From the NCBI GenBank assembly GCA_009908845.1, contig JAAAOQ010000073.1:1-46132 (forward strand): a DNA stretch of 46,132 bases, read 5' to 3'. Source of the DNA: Gammaproteobacteria bacterium (GTDB taxonomy: Bacteria; Pseudomonadota; Gammaproteobacteria; Chromatiales; Chromatiaceae). The position numbers and the translations under genes were made by a program. Below are positions 1 to 8,599 of this stretch, piece after piece. Numbering within the stretch: the stretch's first letter is position 1; each line of letters opens with the position of its first letter. The notes beneath the pieces were generated by a model that saw nothing but the letters and a program-made list of their open reading frames with translations, ran no database searches and was not told the origin of the DNA.

Positions 1-29
1 GCTTCATTCTCGTGCAGGGGGGAGGTCAT
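1..29 (-). CDS. Start of a gene following cysJ, possibly cysI (partial)
   Basis: On the minus strand an ATG at 29 opens a frame that reads to the window edge and gives only MTSPLHENE plus a partial codon. The stop of cysJ and this start share one base (TGATG), the arrangement expected for translational coupling. cysI, the sulfite reductase hemoprotein subunit, commonly follows cysJ, so that is the likeliest identity. The nine visible codons carry no family signature. Confidence 0.4.
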
Positions 30-1810
30 CAGTAGAGGTCTCGGTGGTAACGCGCCTCGCGGCGCAAGGTATCGATGTAGTCAGTGGCTGCGTCCTCCTG
101 GAATCCGCCTTCGCGGCCCACCACGTCGATCAAGGTCTGGTGGACAGCCTCTCCCATCTCGGTTGCGCCACAGACATAGAGATGCGCGCCCTCCTCCAGC
201 CAACGGAAAAGCTCCCTGGCCTCCGTCCGCAAGCGATCCTGCACATAGACCTTCTGCGCGCGATCGCGTGAGAACGCCAAGCTGACCCGATCCAGCAAGC
301 CGGCCTTGCGCTGCGCCTGCCAGTCGAGCTGGTAGAGGAAATCGCGATGGAAGTGGCGGTTGCCGAAGAGCAGCCAGTTGCGCCCGCGATCGCCGGCCGC
401 CGCACGCTCCTGCAAGAAGCCACGATAGGGCGCAATACCGGTGCCCGCGCCGATCATGATGATGTCGACACCGCTTGGCGTCGGCAGGTGAAAACTGGGA
501 TTGTCGACTGGGTAGACGGCCAGCGAATCATTCGGCCGCAGTCGCTCAGCCAAGAAGCCTGACGCGCCTCCCAAACGCAGCTCACCCGCTCGGCGATAAC
601 GCACCACCGCAAGGGTCAGATGGATCTCGTCATCAACCTCGGCCTGACTTGATGCAATCGAGTAAAGGCGCGGCTGCAGCCGAGGCAATAGCCCGGAGAC
701 GGCATCGGCGTCGATCGAGGCCGGGAAGTCGCTGATCAGATCGATCAACTGGCGACGGCGGGCGTAGTCGCGCAGTTTGGCTGGGTCGGCAACGATCGCC
801 TGCAGTTGCGAGGCCTGGGCATGCTCTGACCAGCGTCGGACGGTCGTTGGATGAACCTGCGTCAGCTCCAAGCGCTCGGTCAGGACCTGGCCCAGCGCCT
901 GAACGCTGTCATCTTGACTGACCGGGCTCGACGCATCGAGGCCGAGCCGCTCGAGAATCCGATCGACCAGCGCCGGATCGTTGCGGAAACAGACACCCAG
1001 GGTATCTCCGGGGCGATAACGTACCAGCCGTGGGTCGACTCCAAGCGCCAGATGGCGAACGTCGGCCACGGCATCCGGCGTTGTGATGCGGCGGTTCTCG
1101 AGCAGTGTCGCCGCATAGGGGGTTTCCTTGGTGTAAGAGGCCGGTGGTTCGCCATGCTCGAGCGGCCGCGCGGCAACCATCGCTCGGCGTTTGGCCCCAA
1201 GCGCTGCCAGGCGCCCGAGGACATCGGTCTGCCAGCGTTGGGCGTCGGCCTCGTACTCGACATCGCAGCATTGCAGCGGCAGCATCCGGCGCGCGCCGAG
1301 CTGGGCCAAGCGGCGGTCAAAATCGACCGCGGTCTGGCAATAGTGCTCGTAGCTCGAGTCGCCGAGCCCGATCACCGCGAACTGAAGCGACTCCATGCGC
1401 GGGGCATCTGGGTCCATCACGAAGGCATGCAGTGCATAGGCGCTCTCTGGCGGCTCGCCTTCGCCGTGCGTGCTCGTCAGCAGGACGACCCGCTGCAGCT
1501 TGGCGAGCTTGCGCGGCGCGAGCTCGGCCATCGACAGGAGATGGGTGCCAATGCCGTCAGCCTGGGCGCGGGCATGGAGCTGCTCAGCAAGACCTTTGGT
1601 GTTTCCGCCTTGCGAACCATAGAGGATGGTGACGATCTCGGCCGGCTCCTCCTCGGCGGCATTGGCAACCGTCTGTTCAGCAAGCTGCGCCAGATACCCA
1701 CTCAGCCAGGCGATCTGCGTCGCCGACAGAGGCCGCACGAGCTGCTCTAAGGCCCGTTGCGTTGCCGCATCGATCGGACTCGAGAGGGGGCTCGGATTGC
1801 CGCTGATCAT
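29..1810 (-). CDS. cysJ: Sulfite reductase (NADPH) flavoprotein alpha-component CysJ
   Basis: CysJ passes electrons from NADPH through FAD and FMN to the siroheme subunit CysI, which reduces sulfite to sulfide in the cytoplasm during sulfur assimilation. The 593-residue product has the CysJ order: an N-terminal flavodoxin domain beginning ILYGSQGGNTKGLAEQL, with STHGEGEPP for FMN phosphate binding, then the FAD domain (RLYSIASS) and the NADPH domain (MIGAGTGIAPYRGFLQ), ending DTLRREARYHRDLY as in the family. E. coli CysJ is 599 residues. The start at 1810 (MISGNPSP) is chosen over a 21-residue extension because AGGAGA lies 6 bases upstream and the extension has no similarity to the family. 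It diverges from the CysB-like regulator at 1950, which fits regulation from the shared 139-base spacer. Confidence 0.93.
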   Translation of the reverse strand: MISGNPSPLSSPIDAATQRALEQLVRPLSATQIAWLSGYLAQLAEQTVANAAEEEPAEIVTILYGSQGGNTKGLAEQLHARAQADGIGTHLLSMAELAPRKLAKLQRVVLLTSTHGEGEPPESAYALHAFVMDPDAPRMESLQFAVIGLGDSSYEHYCQTAVDFDRRLAQLGARRMLPLQCCDVEYEADAQRWQTDVLGRLAALGAKRRAMVAARPLEHGEPPASYTKETPYAATLLENRRITTPDAVADVRHLALGVDPRLVRYRPGDTLGVCFRNDPALVDRILERLGLDASSPVSQDDSVQALGQVLTERLELTQVHPTTVRRWSEHAQASQLQAIVADPAKLRDYARRRQLIDLISDFPASIDADAVSGLLPRLQPRLYSIASSQAEVDDEIHLTLAVVRYRRAGELRLGGASGFLAERLRPNDSLAVYPVDNPSFHLPTPSGVDIIMIGAGTGIAPYRGFLQERAAAGDRGRNWLLFGNRHFHRDFLYQLDWQAQRKAGLLDRVSLAFSRDRAQKVYVQDRLRTEARELFRWLEEGAHLYVCGATEMGEAVHQTLIDVVGREGGFQEDAATDYIDTLRREARYHRDLY

Positions 1811-1949
1811 TGCCTGTCTCCTGGCGTGCGCTTTGCATTGCAATTTCGAACACAATCGCAGGCCCTGTGCCACTGGTGAGAAACAGTCTAGGCAGGCATC
1901 AGCAGCGGTTGGAAATGATCATTTCTGCGCCGGTATCACGAGCAACGAT

Positions 1950-2885
1950 ATGGAGCTGCGCCAACTCAGGTCCCTTGTCGTCCTGTCTGAAGTGCATTTC
2001 AACGTCAGCCGCACGGCCGAACGGCTCAATCTCGTCCAGTCGGCGGTTACTCAGCACCTCAAACAGCTCGAGGCAGAGGTCGGAACCGCACTGTTCGTGC
2101 GTCACGGAAAGCGGCTCATCGGGCTCTCGCCGGTTGGCGAGCAAGTGCTCTGTCACGCCTGCGAGGTGCTGCGGCAGGTCGGCAACATCACCGCCGTCGG
2201 CCAGGATCACAGCAACGAGCATCAGGGTTTGCTGCGTATTGGCGCCACCCATACACAGGCCCGGTATGTCTTGCCACCCGTGATCAAGACCTTCGCGCAC
2301 GCCTACCCACAGGTTGAGCTGCAGATCCATCAAGGCACGCCCGCACAGCTCGCAGACCTAGCGCTACGCGATCTGGTCGATCTCGCGGTCTGTACCGAGG
2401 CACTGGGCGAAGAGGTCGCGCTGCAGACCGTCCCCTGTTACCGCTGGAACCGGGCGCTGGTCGCGCCCTTGGCACATCCGCTCTTGGAGGTGTGTCCGCT
2501 GACCCTGAATGCGCTCGGTCGCTATCCGATCGTCACCTACGTCTTCGGCTTCACCGGCCGTAGCGCATTCAGCGACGCCTTCGCAAAGGCCGGGGTCAAG
2601 CCACAGATCGTGCTGAGCGCCGCCGATACGGATGTGATCAAGACCTATGTCCGCAGCGAGCTCGGCGTTGGCATCATCGCCTCACTCGCCTATCAGCCAA
2701 GCGAAGACCAGGATCTGGGCATGCGCGACCTGAGCCAGCTCTTTCCCTGGGAAGTGACCAAGATCGCGTACTCACGCGATAAGTACCTGCGCAAGTACCA
2801 CCAGCACTTCATCGACATCTTCAAAGCGAGCACGCAGGACCTCACCACCGAGCGCGTTCTCGAGCCCGTGCTTGCTCCCGCCTAA
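1950..2885 (+). CDS. CysB-like LysR-family transcriptional regulator
   Basis: This LysR-type regulator of 311 residues has an N-terminal winged helix-turn-helix (about residues 1-60, with LNLVQSAVTQHLKQLEAEVG as recognition region) and a periplasmic-binding-like effector domain. The pattern LPPVIKTFAHAYPQVELQIHQG followed by a central YPIVTYVFGFTGRS segment is typical of the CysB/Cbl branch, which binds N-acetylserine, thiosulfate or sulfate-related ligands. The divergent neighbour cysJ supports control of sulfite reduction. The start MELRQLRSL is chosen because LysR proteins begin just before the helix-turn-helix; the open frame continues upstream without homology. Cbl and a more distant sulfur-oxidation regulator remain possible identities. 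Confidence 0.85.
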   Translation: MELRQLRSLVVLSEVHFNVSRTAERLNLVQSAVTQHLKQLEAEVGTALFVRHGKRLIGLSPVGEQVLCHACEVLRQVGNITAVGQDHSNEHQGLLRIGATHTQARYVLPPVIKTFAHAYPQVELQIHQGTPAQLADLALRDLVDLAVCTEALGEEVALQTVPCYRWNRALVAPLAHPLLEVCPLTLNALGRYPIVTYVFGFTGRSAFSDAFAKAGVKPQIVLSAADTDVIKTYVRSELGVGIIASLAYQPSEDQDLGMRDLSQLFPWEVTKIAYSRDKYLRKYHQHFIDIFKASTQDLTTERVLEPVLAPA

Positions 2886-3273
2886 GGCTCCACTGCACGG
2901 TCCCTACTGGCCTTCGCGCGAGCCATCCTCCCCAACGGACGGCTCGACCTTGCGCACGCCGCGACAAGATGTCCCGCTTCGGCTCAGCCATGGCGACATT
3001 TTGCTCCGCCCAAGCCCTCTCCCCTGACCCCGACTCGCTGCCAAGGCGCGACCGGCTGCTTCGAATACCGCAGCGATCCATCGACAAACAGCCAACCATC
3101 GATCGATAGGTCTTATGGAGGGCTCCCACTCCAGATGAGCGCGGCGACGCTGGCATGGATGCTGCCTTGCCCGATTTCTATCAACGCAAGCTCCCGGCCA
3201 GCGGTCGGAACCGCTTTACACGGGCACTGATGTGTTCTCAACGACTGTTCTCAACGACAACCCGGAGGTAATG
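2886..3273 (+). other. Intergenic region without a recognised gene
   Basis: About 390 bases between the LysR gene and the small membrane protein gene. Short minus-strand frames here (for example near 2842-3156) are rich in Arg, Ser and Gly, lack a convincing ribosome binding site and resemble no family, so I call none. The region should hold the promoter for the gene at 3274, but I could not place a confident -35/-10 pair or an FNR/NarL site. Confidence 0.4.
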
Positions 3274-3714
3274 ATGACTCTTAATGCAGTCGCGACGCAT
3301 ACCGGCCGCGAGCCTTGGCGACCCAACCTAGCGCCACTCTATAGTCTGATCACATTGAGCTGCCTGCTATCCGGCTATTTTCTTGTCGACACCTACTTCT
3401 TTCGCGAGCCGACACCGAAGTATGCGGACAACGGCACTACCTTTATCCTCCGGCTTCGCGCGCCACTCGACAGCTCACTTCCGATTAAGCACGGAGGGGA
3501 TCGGCTGATACAAGCCATTTCAACAGTCAAGCAGCAGTCTGAGGAGCTGAAAGCCGACATCGCGGCGCGCCTCAGCGAAGAAGAAAGGTATCAATCCGCG
3601 CTCGCTGCCTTTATGGAGCAGCTCGACGATGCCGAACGCATGATCGCAGCCCTAAAGGTCGAGGTCGCATCACTTCAGCACGAGCAGTCCAACGTCCGCC
3701 GCCTCGCGCAATAA
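3274..3714 (+). CDS. Small membrane-anchored coiled-coil protein, unknown function
   Basis: I do not recognise this 146-residue protein. It has one hydrophobic segment near residues 15-37 (LYSLITLSCLLSGYFLVDTY), a short soluble part, and a C-terminal half of charged heptad-like sequence (SEELKADIAARLSEEERY and following) that should form a coiled coil ending near the C terminus. GGAGGT precedes two adjacent ATG codons at 3271 and 3274; the second has the better spacing (5 bases) and is used here, although a start further upstream at 3232 is open. It lies 85 bases before the NarK-type transporter gene on the same strand, so a role connected with nitrate transport or its membrane environment is possible but only inferred from position. 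Confidence 0.7.
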   Translation: MTLNAVATHTGREPWRPNLAPLYSLITLSCLLSGYFLVDTYFFREPTPKYADNGTTFILRLRAPLDSSLPIKHGGDRLIQAISTVKQQSEELKADIAARLSEEERYQSALAAFMEQLDDAERMIAALKVEVASLQHEQSNVRRLAQ

Positions 3715-3799
3715 CCGCATCACGATTCGCGCTCAACCCCGGATTCTGCCGAAGCGAACCGCCGGCTCCATTGCTGACAAGATTCAAGAGGATACGTCA

Positions 3800-5167
3800 A
3801 TGGCTACTTCGACCGCAGACATGCTGTCGGGCGCAGCGACTCACCCCGATGCGCGGCTAGAGACCAAACCAGGTCGTTGGATCACCAACTGGAACCCCGA
3901 GAGCGACGCGCAATGGCAAGGCGTCGGTAAGAAGGTTGCACGCAGAAACCTGGGATGGTCGATGTTTGCCGAATTTCTTGGCTTCGCGATGATGGGCCTC
4001 TGGGGCATCGTTGTGCCGCGTTTGCCAGATGCCGGTTTCACCTTTACTGCAGACGAGCGCTTCTGGTTGATCGCCGCTCCCGGCCTGACCGGCGCATTCA
4101 TGCGCTTTCTCTATACCTTTACCGTGCCGATGGTCGGCGGACGCAACTGGACCATCGCCTCGGCGCTGCTGCTGATGATCCCGGCATCTGGTCTGGCGTT
4201 TGCCGTCAGCGACCCATCAACCCCGTTCTGGCTATTGATCATCATCGCAAGCCTCGCTGGTATGGGTGCCGGGAATTTCACCTCCTCAATGGTCAACATC
4301 TCGTTCTTCTATCCAGAGCGGGTCAAAGGCGCCGCGCTTGGCCTCAATGCGTCTGGCGGCAATCTCGGCGTCGCTTGGGTCCAGTTTACAGTCCCGATCG
4401 TCATCATCACCGGAGGCGGCCTCGCTCTCGATCGGGCAGGGCTCATCTTTATTCCCCTTTGCATCATCGCGGCAATGGGTGCCTTCTTCTTCATGAACAA
4501 TCTGACAACCGCCCGCGCCGATATCAAGAGCTTCGGCATGGCGCTTGGCGACCGTAATACCTTTATCATCTCCTGGCTCTACATCGGCACCTTCGGCTCT
4601 TACATCGGTTACGCCAACACCTTCGCGACCTTGCTGCGTTCCGAGTTTCCAGAGGTATCTATGAAGATCGTTTTTATCGGTGCGCTGTTAGGTGCCTTGG
4701 TGCGCCCGTTTGGCGGCATGCTCGCTGATCGCTTTGGCGGCGCGCGCATGACGATGGTCGTCTTCCTGTTTATGTGTGGCGGGAGCCTCGGGCTCGTACT
4801 GACGCTCGAACAACTCAACTTCCCGCTCTTCCTCGGTCTATTCTTACTCTTATTCACAGCGGCCGGGATGGGCAACGGCACCGTCTATCGGATGATTCCA
4901 GCTGCCTTCCGGGCCAGCGCCTTGGACCCGGAAACCAAGCAGCTCGATCCGGCGCGACTCATCTCCGCGCGCCGTCTCGCTGGCGGCTGCATTGGCATAG
5001 CCGGCGCGATCGGGTCGCTCGGTGCCTTCTTTATCCCGCGTGGATTCGCCATGTTTGGTATTGTCGGAGGCTTTACCCTCTTCCTCGCTTGCTATGTCAC
5101 AATGCTGTTTATGACTTGGTACTTCTATATTCGTCGCGGCTCTGCTTTGTCGATTGCCAATGTCTAA
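3800..5167 (+). CDS. narK: NarK-family nitrate/nitrite transporter (MFS)
   Basis: This is an MFS permease of the nitrate/nitrite porter family; it moves nitrate in and/or nitrite out across the inner membrane. The 455-residue protein has about 12 hydrophobic segments. The signature-like Gly-rich segments are GMGAGNFTSSMVNISFFYP (about residues 154-172) and the second-half equivalent FTAAGMGNGTVYRMIPAAF (about 352-370), the two NNP motifs that line the nitrate path. Basic residues in the first motif-A-like loop (GALVRPFGGMLADRFGG, about 295-311) fit MFS transporters. The N-terminal 35 residues are hydrophilic. The gene sits in front of a stress protein gene and shares the neighbourhood of narGHJI on the other strand, which supports a dissimilatory role. 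Whether it is a proton symporter or an antiporter cannot be told from this reading. Confidence 0.92.
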   Translation: MATSTADMLSGAATHPDARLETKPGRWITNWNPESDAQWQGVGKKVARRNLGWSMFAEFLGFAMMGLWGIVVPRLPDAGFTFTADERFWLIAAPGLTGAFMRFLYTFTVPMVGGRNWTIASALLLMIPASGLAFAVSDPSTPFWLLIIIASLAGMGAGNFTSSMVNISFFYPERVKGAALGLNASGGNLGVAWVQFTVPIVIITGGGLALDRAGLIFIPLCIIAAMGAFFFMNNLTTARADIKSFGMALGDRNTFIISWLYIGTFGSYIGYANTFATLLRSEFPEVSMKIVFIGALLGALVRPFGGMLADRFGGARMTMVVFLFMCGGSLGLVLTLEQLNFPLFLGLFLLLFTAAGMGNGTVYRMIPAAFRASALDPETKQLDPARLISARRLAGGCIGIAGAIGSLGAFFIPRGFAMFGIVGGFTLFLACYVTMLFMTWYFYIRRGSALSIANV

Positions 5168-5223
5168 CGCATCCACAGTTGATGGCTGTCACCGTTCGCC
5201 ACCGCAACGCTGGGTAACTGATA

Positions 5224-5712
5224 ATGTTCAAGAACCTTTTAGTGCCCACTGATGGGACCGAATTGTCGAAGTCGACGAGCCGTGCCGCTGTTCGCTTTGC
5301 GCAAGCCCTTGGCGCGAAGATCACCGCGTACCATGCGAGGCCGCAGTTATCGTCCTCCACTTTTTCCGCCGCCGTCTTCGATGGCGACGTCGTCGACGAA
5401 GAAACCCGTGCTCAGTTTGAAAAGGCCGCGGAGATTGGCGTGCAGCGCAGTCTCGAGTTCGTACAAACGCTCTGCAATGAAGCGGGAATTGAGTGCAACG
5501 CCATCAGCACAACACCAGACAGACCGCACGAGGGAATTGTCGCTGCGGCATCGCAATGCGGCGCTGACCTGATCTTTATGGCCTCACACGGTCGTAAAGG
5601 TTTTCAATCAATAATGATCGGCAGTGAGACACAACATGTCTTGACACAGTCCAGCATACCCGTATTGGTCTTTCGCTGGGGCGACACTGAACAGGGCTCC
5701 GAACAGATTTGA
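5224..5712 (+). CDS. Universal stress protein, UspA family
   Basis: A 162-residue single-domain Usp protein. It starts with the usual MFKNLLVPTDGTELS beta-strand/loop and ends with the nucleotide-binding pattern ASHGRKGFQSIMIGSETQHV followed by the last strand IPVLVFRWG. The GxxG...GS arrangement suggests the ATP-binding type rather than the non-binding UspA type. The gene is 56 bases behind narK and ahead of a CBS-domain gene; Usp and CBS proteins both sense adenine nucleotides and often appear beside respiratory operons. The order narK-usp-CBS suggests one transcript tuned to energy or redox state, which is inference. Confidence 0.9.
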   Translation: MFKNLLVPTDGTELSKSTSRAAVRFAQALGAKITAYHARPQLSSSTFSAAVFDGDVVDEETRAQFEKAAEIGVQRSLEFVQTLCNEAGIECNAISTTPDRPHEGIVAAASQCGADLIFMASHGRKGFQSIMIGSETQHVLTQSSIPVLVFRWGDTEQGSEQI

Positions 5713-5828
5713 CCAGGTTAAAGACGACTTCTCATCAGGGCCTTAACCTAGGTCGCGAGGAGCCCGAATTCCAGCTCTTGGCGTCTTTTTCGTCAGCGAA
5801 GCGCAATGCGCAATCTGGATTCACGGAT

Positions 5829-6458
5829 ATGATGGCTTCGAAAACATCCGCATTTTCCGCTCAGAGTGGCGACAGCCATCTGGTGCGCCTGGATCTGACT
5901 GAAGAGGACGTGATCGATGCGATGCGACATATCCCTGGATATCTCGACATCAGCACTGAGGATTTTCGCGTCCTCTATCAGTTCGCATCAGAGCACGCGA
6001 TTGGCCGGCTGTTCAAGAATCTGCGAGCTGGTGACCTGATGCTCAGCGCCATTAAGCCGTTGCAGCCGCAGATGCGTTTAGGCGAGGCTGCGAGAGAGAT
6101 CACAGGTCAGCGGCTGAAGAGCTTGCCGGTGGTTGATGAGCAAGGCCGAGTGATCGGAATTCTGACAGAGACCGATTTTCTCCATTGTATGGGTGCCAAT
6201 TCCTACCTGCAGCTCCTGCTCAACCTTGCCGAGACTCAGAAGACCGTGAGCCGGCGTTGCAGCAGCAATTCGGTCGGGGAGATGATGTCGTCCCCCGTCA
6301 TTACCGTTGGCGAGAGCGCGTCTGTCAACGAGATCATCACCTCGTTTGCACGGCACGACGGGCGAAGTATGCCGGTTGTTGATTCGACTGGGCAGCTCCG
6401 AGGGTTGCTGCTGCGGAAGGAGTTCGTGCGCGCCTGCCGCTTGCCTGGTCTCTCGTGA
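5829..6458 (+). CDS. CBS-domain pair protein with N-terminal HIPGYLDIST motif
   Basis: A protein of about 209 residues with a paired CBS (Bateman) module. The first CBS repeat is around LKSLPVVDEQGRVIGILTETDFL, the second around EMMSSPVITVGE through RSMPVVDSTGQLRGLLLRKEF. Ahead of them lies a conserved helical segment containing LTEEDVIDAMRHIPGYLDIS. CBS pairs bind adenosine nucleotides or S-adenosylmethionine and act as energy sensors. The frame is open back to a TTG at 5709 overlapping the usp stop, but residues before the ATG pair at 5829/5832 show no conservation, so I use 5829. No strong ribosome binding site decides this. A broken copy of the same N-terminal motif lies at 23572-23670. 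Confidence 0.8.
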   Translation: MMASKTSAFSAQSGDSHLVRLDLTEEDVIDAMRHIPGYLDISTEDFRVLYQFASEHAIGRLFKNLRAGDLMLSAIKPLQPQMRLGEAAREITGQRLKSLPVVDEQGRVIGILTETDFLHCMGANSYLQLLLNLAETQKTVSRRCSSNSVGEMMSSPVITVGESASVNEIITSFARHDGRSMPVVDSTGQLRGLLLRKEFVRACRLPGLS

Positions 6459-6705
6459 GGGCGGTGGATGACCGGAACAGGCGTCGGGCTCGACACGCGG
6501 CAGTCCGCCTCGGTCAGCAAGACTGAGGTCATTCGGTCGTGGGGTGGCGCGCTATTTGGCATCACGCTCGTCAGCTGGCCTAAGCTGCGTTGATTCTCAG
6601 ACGACGATGCACACCTGCTGAGTTGGTTAGCAACCTGGCAAGCGCGCACGCTTATCCGGAGGCCTGGTGGTAGCCCGGCTATTGACGCCTCAACGCCGGC
6701 CGGGG

Positions 6706-7122
6706 TCAGAGGATATTCAGCTCCAGCCGGGCCGCCTCCGACATTCGCTCCGGAGACCACTGCGGCTCCCAGACGAGCGATACGTCAACACAGCCGATCC
6801 CGTCGATTCCGGTGACGGCGTTGCGCACCATAACAGGCATGATCCCAGCCACCGGACAGCCAGGTGCAGTCAGCGTCATCACGATCAGGATGTCGCCTTG
6901 CGCGTCCACATCCAGACGATAGATGAGTCCCAAATCGTAGATATTGACCGGGAGCTCTGGATCGTAGACAGTCTTCAGGGCCTCAATGACCTGCCGCCGC
7001 AGATCTTCGACAGCCGCGTCTTCTGTCGCGCCGACACCAACCAGTCGGTCCAGTACCTCGGGCTGTAGACCCTGGATCGCGTTGAAATCGACATCGGAAA
7101 GATGTTCGGGGCGATTCGACAT
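6706..7122 (-). CDS. MIP18/FSCA-family metal-sulfur cluster assembly protein
   Basis: The 138-residue product carries a MIP18/DUF59 (FSCA) domain: EALKTVYDPELPVNIYDLGLIYRLDV followed by TLTAPGCPVAGIMPVMVRNAV, which includes the conserved DPE and the single reactive Cys of the T-x-x-GCP motif. SufT, PaaD and related proteins with this domain help deliver Fe-S clusters. It is the last gene recognised in the minus-strand nitrate reductase series, about 190 bases behind the small gene at 7316-7537. A second FSCA-like protein starts the series (19992-20855), so cluster delivery to NarG/NarH or to the extra molybdoenzyme is the likely job. The product ends LELNIL. Confidence 0.85.
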   Translation of the reverse strand: MSNRPEHLSDVDFNAIQGLQPEVLDRLVGVGATEDAAVEDLRRQVIEALKTVYDPELPVNIYDLGLIYRLDVDAQGDILIVMTLTAPGCPVAGIMPVMVRNAVTGIDGIGCVDVSLVWEPQWSPERMSEAARLELNIL

Positions 7123-7315
7123 AATGGGTCTTGCGAAGTGCGTATTCTGTCGTGCATCGCGTCAACAATACCGAGACCTTTTTCATGCCACCGGGTCTCG
7201 CCATCGGGTCTCGCGACCTGGGCTCCTACCCCACGGCCCTTGCGGGCCGCGACAATCGGTCTCGGCATTTCCGCCGTCTTGCATTAGCTGCGAAGCCGAG
7301 CTATCCAGGCTCGGG

Positions 7316-7537
7316 TCAAATGCCCCATTGGTCTGGAGGCAATGCACTCTTGCCGATGGACGCGAGGTCGGCGCGGCGCTGTTTCGCCAGGAGTCTGACC
7401 TGCCCAACGGATGGCTTCAGCTCGGCGGCAGCCGCATAGGCTTCCTCGATGGTCGCCGCCTTCCTCGCCTGTTGCGGCGCCGACGCAAACTGCGGCTTGT
7501 GAGGCTCATGCAAGATATCGTTCGTTTTTTCTGTCAT
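7316..7537 (-). CDS. Small conserved-looking protein, unknown function
   Basis: I do not recognise this 73-residue hydrophilic protein. It begins MTEKTNDILHEPHKP, has an Ala-rich helical middle (ATIEEAYAAAAELKPSVGQV) and ends ALPPDQWGI. There is no membrane segment and no cysteine. It is likely real because AGGAGA lies 8 bases before the ATG and the frame runs in the direction of the surrounding operon between moaD and the MIP18-type gene. A small helper for molybdoenzyme assembly is a guess from position only. Confidence 0.6.
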   Translation of the reverse strand: MTEKTNDILHEPHKPQFASAPQQARKAATIEEAYAAAAELKPSVGQVRLLAKQRRADLASIGKSALPPDQWGI

Positions 7538-7612
7538 CAGTGGTTCTCCTAAGGGGTAAAGAGCCAGTGGCGGTGCTTGATCATTATGATGTCACCGTTT
7601 TCCGCCCCGCGC

Positions 7613-7867
7613 TCAGCCTCCGGTGACCGGAGGAAAGATTGCCAACTCATCACCATCGACCAGCTGACAGTCAGCCTGTCGAAGCTCTTGGTTCACCGCC
7701 ATCATCCGCCGCTCGCCTTCACCCAGCGCCTCGGCCCAGACACCTCCGCGGCGGCGTAAGTCGTTGATCACCTCCGCTACGCTGATGGAGCCCTCAGGAC
7801 AAGGCCATTGTTCCTCGGCGATTCCCAGCCGTTCGCGCAGGCTCGCAAAGTATAGAATGCGAATCAT
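7613..7867 (-). CDS. moaD: Molybdopterin synthase sulfur carrier subunit MoaD
   Basis: MoaD is the ubiquitin-like small subunit of molybdopterin synthase; its C-terminal Gly-Gly is thiocarboxylated and donates sulfur to precursor Z. The 84-residue product starts MIRILYFASLRERLG, shows the beta-grasp pattern, and ends in DGDELAIFPPVTGG, the family's terminal motif. The ATG at 7867 is used; a TTG two codons upstream is possible and no strong ribosome binding site is visible. It sits among molybdoenzyme genes (narG and the oxidoreductase at 8587-10962), so a locally supplied cofactor subunit makes sense. No moaE is visible in the window. Confidence 0.9.
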   Translation of the reverse strand: MIRILYFASLRERLGIAEEQWPCPEGSISVAEVINDLRRRGGVWAEALGEGERRMMAVNQELRQADCQLVDGDELAIFPPVTGG

Positions 7868-7978
7868 ATCCAAAAACCGGTTGCGACGTCTTGGTTTCTT
7901 AGCTGAAGCTTCCTAGTGCTGAAGCACGTGCACGGCGGAGGGACGTGGCAAACGAGGCAACGCCCAACCGCGCGCCCC

Positions 7979-8599
7979 TCACAGAGCGACACCGTGCGCC
8001 CCCGCGACCATGAACATGAGCATCGGAATCGAGAGCACGGCGTTGACCCGGGCGACGGTCGCGACCCTGGTCTTGGCCTTGGCAAGCTCCGCCTCGTTGA
8101 CCCCAGACACAAGCCCCATCAGCTTCTTCTGATTAGGCCAAAGTATGGCCCAGACATTGAATAGAAGGATGGTCCCAAGCCACACACCAACACCCAGAGG
8201 GAGCGCATATTCTGTGTCTCCGCTGCTCAATCCCAGAGTAAAGACGGACAGCAGCTGGCCTGTCGTCAGCAAATACAAGGCGCCAGTGCCCCAGGTCGCT
8301 AAGGCTGCCCAGCGAAACCACAGCAGAGCCCGCGGCAGGATGTAGCGACCGATGGCCGCCGGCCCCGGTCCATTCTTGTCGGCAGTTGCCGCAGCCATCG
8401 CAGGCATCTGGACGAAGTTGAAGTAGTACAGCAATCCCACCCAAATGATCCCGGCGACGATATGAGCCCAGCGAATGAGAGCGAGCGTATTGAACGCAAA
8501 CGGACCATTTCCGTTGATGAGGTTCACCGAGAACGCGAGCAGGATCGACAACCCAATACCAGCGATCCACACACCCTTTATCGAGCTCAGCAGGCCCAT
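7979..8599 (-). CDS. Membrane protein resembling the PuuD/urate hydroxylase membrane domain
   Basis: A 206-residue integral membrane protein with about 4-5 hydrophobic helices. The segment RWAHIVAGIIWVGLLYYFNFVQMP and the later VGVWLGTILLFNVWAILWPNQKK look like the membrane part of PuuD-type proteins (Urate_ox_N family), which contain conserved His residues and may bind heme. A cytochrome c domain, present in full PuuD, is missing here. The start MGLLSSIKG at 8599 has GGAGAG just upstream and overlaps the end of the molybdoenzyme gene by 13 bases, so the two are translationally coupled. A role as membrane anchor or quinone-linked partner for that molybdoenzyme is inferred from this coupling. 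Confidence 0.65.
   Translation of the reverse strand: MGLLSSIKGVWIAGIGLSILLAFSVNLINGNGPFAFNTLALIRWAHIVAGIIWVGLLYYFNFVQMPAMAAATADKNGPGPAAIGRYILPRALLWFRWAALATWGTGALYLLTTGQLLSVFTLGLSSGDTEYALPLGVGVWLGTILLFNVWAILWPNQKKLMGLVSGVNEAELAKAKTRVATVARVNAVLSIPMLMFMVAGAHGVAL

Noticed and set aside
851-1750. A 299-residue plus-strand frame opposite cysJ
   Set aside because: It is the antisense shadow of cysJ in a G+C-rich gene, resembles no family and lacks a ribosome binding site.
2842-3156. Small minus-strand frames between the LysR gene and the coiled-coil gene
   Set aside because: They are Arg/Ser/Gly-rich, with no family resemblance or start signal.
7123-7315. A minus-strand frame starting near 7268
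   Set aside because: It is Arg-rich, has no clear ribosome binding site, and runs into the MIP18-type gene in another frame.
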